Source: Isoetes taiwanensis
Taxonomy: Eukaryota; Streptophyta; Lycopodiopsida; Isoetales; Isoetaceae
Reading direction: 5' to 3'
Length of the DNA stretch: 64,000 bases
Assembly: GCA_021234155.1 (NCBI GenBank)
Contig: JAJEKV010000001.1
Coordinates: 35,634,826 to 35,698,825, forward strand
Part shown: piece by piece, positions 59,131 to 64,000 of the stretch
How the letters are laid out: each line of letters begins with the position of its first letter
Numbering within the stretch: the first letter of the stretch is position 1
Made by a program: the position numbers and the translations under genes
Notes under the pieces: generated by a model
Told to the model about the DNA's origin: nothing
What the model saw: the letters and a program-made list of their open reading frames with translations, nothing else
Databases searched by the model: none

Positions 59131-59480
59131 TTAAGTTGTAGAATCATTGGTATAAAAAGCCTTAATCTCAAGAGCTAATAAACTTAGTTTTTGGGTTTCT
59201 GCCTCAATCTTAGCTGGATCTGTGGAAATGCCTTCAGCAAACAATGTGTCGTAATACTCTACTTTAGTGGTCACAAACTTGCACTTGGAGAACTTAGCAA
59301 ATAGCTGATAGCATTGCAACTTGTGTAAGGCCACCTGAAGATGGCGTTCATGGTCTTCCATAGTTTTACTATAAATAAGTATGTCATAAAAAATGTGGCA
59401 TGGGCATTGGTTAGTCCAAAGGTCATAACTATGAATTCATAATACCAATAGCGGGTCCTAAAGGCTGACTTATGGATATC
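59131..59480 (-). pseudogene. Ty3/gypsy reverse transcriptase fragment
   Basis: The minus strand reads [28 protein letters not shown] and ISTDPAKIEA, the segment just after the catalytic YxDD in Ty3/gypsy RT. An upstream DILIYSKT-like stretch is visible around 59362-59385. Frameshifts and stops abound. A primer-binding site and LTR end follow at 59599, only about 100-200 bp away, so most of gag and protease has been deleted. Confidence 0.85.
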
Positions 59481-59598
59481 CTCTTCCTTGATTTTTATTT
59501 GGAAAAGTGTTTAGATCCATTAAAGATCCTACCAACTAATCGATCTAATGAGTAAGAACTTGGCCAGGGCTATGATCCGGGTATACCAAGATCATGGC

Positions 59599-59720
59599 TC
59601 TGATACCATTGTGACGCTTTCTGAATATATACGATGCTTCATTCTATAAATACAGGAAATTTATCTCCCGTGGCGACTCCATCACCATGGAAATGCCCTC
59701 CGTCTTCCTTGTAATTGATG
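59599..59720 (-). mobile_element. Old LTR end and primer-binding site of the same family as 27033-30805
   Basis: GGCTCTGATACCATTGTGACGC (split over 59599-59620) followed by a diverged match to the LTR end (CTGAATATATACGA, then CCCGTGGCGACTCCATCACC) parallels 29210-29310. Orientation is minus. It links the RT fragment beside it to this LTR family and marks a much older insertion. Confidence 0.8.
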
Positions 59721-60950
59721 AGAGTTGCTTGATTTAAGCTTCCACTAACTGGATCTCTCAAGAATAGGTTGTTGCCCAGTATCGGTCTTTAGGGACCTTA
59801 TAGTAGCATGATTATAGATTAAAATAAATTTTATAACATTTGACAAACATGGGTTATACTCATGCCAAAATAGTAGTTATTGATCTTACTTGGGAAACTC
59901 TGACCATGCATGGTCTATTTGAAAAGTGCCATGATAGGACTGCTTTCCAACTTAGTCCTTATCTTGTTATGCTTCATAGGGACCTCGAGTGGATACATGG
60001 TCCTAACTAGAAATGGTTTAAGCATTACCAACTGTTACACAACTAATTTGGCATTACTAATAACTTGGGCGATGTTGGTTGGCTTCTGACATGTTATACA
60101 AGTATATCTCATCCAAAATTATTGTGATCTTCAGGATGATTAAAATCGATAGGTCTCAATTTGTCTCTCATGATGGATTGGTTAATGCAAGATTTAATTA
60201 ATTGGAAAGAATAACACAATTTTGAGAATTTTAAGCTAAGCTAATTTACTCAAGCACAAGTACTTTCACCTACTTCTTAAGTTCAAGAATGAGATAAAAT
60301 TACCTGGTTTATGCGTACAAAATCTTTTAGTCGATTGATAGTCGCCAAAATAAATGCAAGTATATCCATACAAATTATTGCACGCGTACGTGATACTCGT
60401 ATATGCCCAATATAGCGCTACAATTCACATCAATACTTCACATCATTAATTCACATCAATAATTTTATGACTATAAAAGCAGCTCCATTCAGTGGTATAA
60501 GTCATTCATCTGCCATGGCTCATTTGCCTACTTGTCCATATCACATTGATTCCACTGCTTGCTCCATGAGCTACAATGATCTTTGTGGATGCGTACTAAG
60601 AGCTGTACTCCTTGATCCCTACCTGCAATCCAAAGCTAATGATTGTGAGTATGATTGTCCCAGGCTTCATCGTGTTGTGATCCACCTTGTTTGGCTTCCA
60701 GAGTGCCATGCTTATGAGCTGAATGGGATCACCGTAGCAGGTCATGATGAGTGAATCATTGATGATCTACCATCAATAATGTGTGCACCTGTTGTGCACT
60801 TATTAAAGATGTAAGGATGTATAAGTATAATGAATAGCATCTGATTTATTGTATTTAGATAACTTGTTCAAGTGTCCTCATCGTCTTCAATTGCCTCTTT
60901 AGACAATAGTTCCTGCAACTGGATACCTACACTTGTAGGAATCATCGCGA
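59721..60950. other. No gene recognised
   Basis: About 1.2 kb. The 95-codon frame at 60467-60754 has several cysteines (LPTCPYHIDSTACSMSYNDL) but matches no family known to me. The start of this stretch may hold further diverged LTR sequence. Confidence 0.4.
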
Positions 60951-60953
60951 ACA

Positions 60954-63900
60954 ATGGCTAACTGCCCAATTATAGTCTATGGTTTTGAGAGGCTGATAGC
61001 GTGGTCTGTCATTAGGATTTGGCCTTCACTTTTTATGCCAGCAATCCCAATATTGTTGAGCATATGTAGTACCTTTCCTTGCCATTGGCTCCCACCAAGA
61101 TACAAGAACCTCTTCATAATGTGGAAGATTAGGTTCTTGTACAGGGTCCTCTTCTGCATAGGCTACCCATGCAGGACACGCATCTCCCGGCCTGACAACC
61201 AAGAACATGCCTTTCTGGACATCCTGGCATGGGCCGGATATTTCAACTGCATTTTTAGGTTTATCCTTTGCGGGTCCCACATAAGCTGAGAGAGCATTGT
61301 ATTCATCAACCATTGATGGATCTCGTCTACCACATCTTTCCTCGTTTGAGGCCAAAAGTTTTTTATTTCTGCATTGCCAGAGGGAACATCCCCTAGGACA
61401 CGCATCAGATTAGACCAATAGTCAATAACCTCATTCATGTAGGAATTGGACTATGCGTTCACTCCAACGCTAGAGATATTAGCCCAGTGCATTATGTACT
61501 TTGCAATAGATGACTTCAAAGCGCCTATGTCCTTCAGGCGTACATACGTCTTAACAGACTTTCGAGAGCCAGTCGGTATCATTGGCACACCATTGTCATC
61601 TACTTTCCACATCCGAATACCCTTATCTGGCAACCATTCTCTATGGCCTGGTCTCATCTTGTAATACATTAGTGGCCATCCATCCTTCGTGCAGAACTTG
61701 AACAATAAGGGCTCCAAATGACCAATCAAGCGATCCTTCTTATCAGGAATGTATACTTTCACGAAAAACTTCCAATCAGGAACCTCTGTAACAAGATATA
61801 GTGTTGGTGCCGTGATGCTACATTCTCGAAAGAGTTGCATTGGCTCTGGAATAGTAAGTGCATCTGACCTGCGCATTAAAGTGGAGTAGTTACCAAAGAG
61901 TGCATCAATATCATCATGGATATGTCCAACCATCATAAAACCTAACTGTATTTGATCAAAAACACCCAACCAAACAAGATAGGATACATAAAAGAAGAGA
62001 TATCTATTCTTGTTCTGGCCTGAGCAGCTGTCTAACTGCAAGTAGAGCCTCCTTGGTAAGGTGCTTTGATTGCCGTGGAGGTGCTATAAAGTCATGGCCA
62101 GTGATGTTGAGTTTTTTAGTTCTCAATCCCACACCGTTAAGAAGTGTGGATCCCCAGATGCACTCAGGGCAACCTTCTTCTCTCAAATGGCCCCAATTGT
62201 CTTTGGAAGTATCCTCCAAGTTTTTGATCGCATGATTCAAAGAACCAACATGAAAATTCGAATCATCCTTCTAAAGATCGATTGAGAAATGACTTAATGC
62301 GCCTGTGCCATGCCCATGCATAAATGCATCAGTCACGCTAACTTTTAAGCGTTCACCCATCCACACTGAGCTTCTCCAGCCTAGGTATCATTGTCTTGTT
62401 TTGGTTCATTTTATCATGTATGATAGTAAGAGCATGCTCAGGGGAACGGTGTGACAGTGCTTTCTAGAACCAGTAAAGACTTCTGCAAGAGATCTGGGCT
62501 GCCATGTGGGACTTCCTCTCCATTTGCAACTCCCTTCTTTCTATTGGATTCCTTGTCTTAGCCATTTCTTTTTTTTGACAATGCAGCTATTTCATTTTGA
62601 AAATGCAATTCTTTTGGCAATTGCTACCTCTGAATGGTGTTCCTTCCATCCGCTCAAGCAAGGAGATGGAGAAACATGCTTTCCGGTCATGTCTATCACA
62701 CTAGCATCAACCTCCAAATGCATGTCTTTCTTGGTCAAGACAAAAGGCAGCCTTTTCACATTCTCCCTCACTGCATCAGCTGTGCTTTTGGATCTATGAG
62801 GCATAGTCTCTATATTCTCATCTATATACATAGACAGCACAACATTACCTGCTAGTGTATGAGATCTTGTTTCCTTTGACCCAGTATTCTCATGCTTAGC
62901 TACTCTGTAACCACCCACGAAAAGTTCCCTTCACTTGCAGAAAGTAGACATTGATATGCCGTAGGTCCTATGCCATGCTTTCAAGCAAACTTCCCTATTA
63001 TTCAACATGACTTTCTTGACCTGCCCATTAACTGGACAGACATCTAGCATATTGTAAGCAAACGTAGTCATGTCTGCTACTTTTATGTTCCAATAGAAGT
63101 TTCTCATTTGTATAATCTCACTGGAAGAAAAGCTGGCACATCTCCTCAAAGCAACATAATGAAGACTTGAAGTCTAAGACAGCAGTGGCCGTGGTTTTCC
63201 TTTCGCATTTAATGGCTAGGGCAGGTGATCTCGACGCTATATTGTAAGGTCTCTTTTTAGCATTAGCTATTTCTGCCTTTATTGCATAATGCTCCACCTC
63301 TCTGTCCTCCTCTACTACAACCGTTATAAGCTTTGATACAAGGACCTTATCAACCAGAACAAGAGCAGTCCACCATCTGACCAGGTCATGAATTTCTGGC
63401 GTTTCGACACAAGCTTGACACCTCATAGATGGCTTCTTTGGCATAGGGCACATGCTCATTATGGTAGCAGCTAGATAGTCTTCGCCCAACGGCATGTCCG
63501 AAATGGCGTGGTTGGGATCAATGAAAACAATCATACCCATGGCATATGGGATGTGAGAGCAGTCATGCATAAGCACACAGGCTCGGTCAAGAAGCTCATC
63601 CCTTGAAATGGCCTTAGGAACGTCCGCCTCAGATGGATGAATCTGCTCCATGGGGTCCTACCATATTATGCGCATGATCTGTGTGGGGGAGGGGGGAGGG
63701 GGGGTTAGAAAAGTCTTGCTCCTCCGTTGCTATGTTGGCTATGTCCTTAATGGGCCATAAAATGAAGGCACCCTTGGACTCCAAAAGCGTCCCTATTTCA
63801 GTTTCAGGATACGGCAACGGGAGTTCCTCTTCCAAAATACGTTCCAGGGACACAACTGCACATCCTTCAGGCAAAAGGCAAATTGTGATGCTTGACGAAA

Positions 63901-64000
63901 TCATGTACCTTCCCCCCTGCAACCCTTCCTGCCATTAAAAAGAGGTCTCCATTCTCCAGCATTCTGTATGGTAGTACCATGTTAAAAATTGCGGCCGCGA
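60954..64000 (-). pseudogene. DUF7869-type transposon gene, broken or multi-exon, runs off the right edge
   Basis: Minus-strand pieces in order: 63629-63922 (EGCAVVSLERILEEELPLPY, resembling the DUF8039-like segment of plant transposon proteins), 63118-63651 (unrecognised), 62592-62918 (with DMHLEVDASVIDMTGK), 62004-62240 (GLRTKKLNITGHDFIAPPRQ), 61451-62041 and 61026-61355. The 61451-62041 piece has QLDSCSGQNKNRYLFFYVSY and GFMMVGHIHDDIDALFG. This is the core of the DUF7869 family, a conserved acidic and histidine pattern found in transposon-related proteins of plants and other eukaryotes. An acceptor (CTACTTGCAG on the minus strand near 62032) could begin that piece, so some breaks are introns, but overlapping frames suggest lesions too. 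The 5' end is beyond 64000. Confidence 0.7.

Noticed and set aside
63991-63998. NotI site GCGGCCGC at the extreme right end, suggesting a cloning junction
   Set aside because: An 8-bp site at a window edge can be chance, and no vector sequence follows.
1-64000. CRISPR array, prokaryotic operon or virus
   Set aside because: Spliced genes, GT-AG introns and plant transposon families throughout; no spaced short repeats of CRISPR type, no ribosome-binding-site-led gene strings and no viral structural genes.

Overview
The window reads as nuclear DNA of a land plant with swimming sperm. The decisive evidence is an apparently intact, 14-exon IFT52 gene (54148-58887, + strand). IFT52 is an intraflagellar-transport protein kept in bryophytes, lycophytes, ferns, cycads and Ginkgo and absent from flowering plants. 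AT-rich introns, several PPR-gene remnants and dense nested transposons would fit a fern or lycophyte best, but the species cannot be fixed from the sequence.

Layout. 1-3180: direct repeats and a decayed protein-kinase-like gene. 3181-20903: a large Helitron. It has a Rep/helicase gene broken by a short deletion at the helicase motif III position (3181-7528), a spliced RPA70-like gene that I can reconstruct as a complete 610-codon reading frame (9410-15565, 14 exons), fragments of host-type genes on the opposite strand (PPR, DEAD-box helicase, two unidentified), and a classic 3' terminus (hairpin plus CTAG, ending at 20903). 20904-31350: a tRNA-like relic, a minisatellite, a long stretch without recognisable coding, then two nearly identical 1.6-kb LTRs facing each other with matching primer-binding sites, then a tandem repeat with a perfect 16-bp stem. 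31350-40700: transposon relics, three elements with inverted ends, and a PIF/Harbinger transposase fragment. 40705-44718: a Mutator-like element (MULE) with about 530-bp GC-rich inverted repeats full of a GGGATC-centred motif, and a MULE/SWIM transposase gene with a few lesions. 44719-54147: a degenerate duplication, LINE and PPR fragments, a 102-nt hairpin, and a 2.1-kb element with inverted ends carrying a MAPKKK fragment. 54148-58887: IFT52. 58888-64000: a Ty3/gypsy relic of the same LTR family and a DUF7869-type transposon gene on the minus strand running off the window.

How it fits together. Only IFT52 looks like a normal host gene. The Helitron RPA-like protein would bind the single strands made during rolling-circle transposition; since its helicase partner here is damaged, any activity of this copy would need a helicase supplied in trans. 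Splice models were read by eye from GT-AG sites, phase continuity and family resemblance; no transcript or database search supports them yet.
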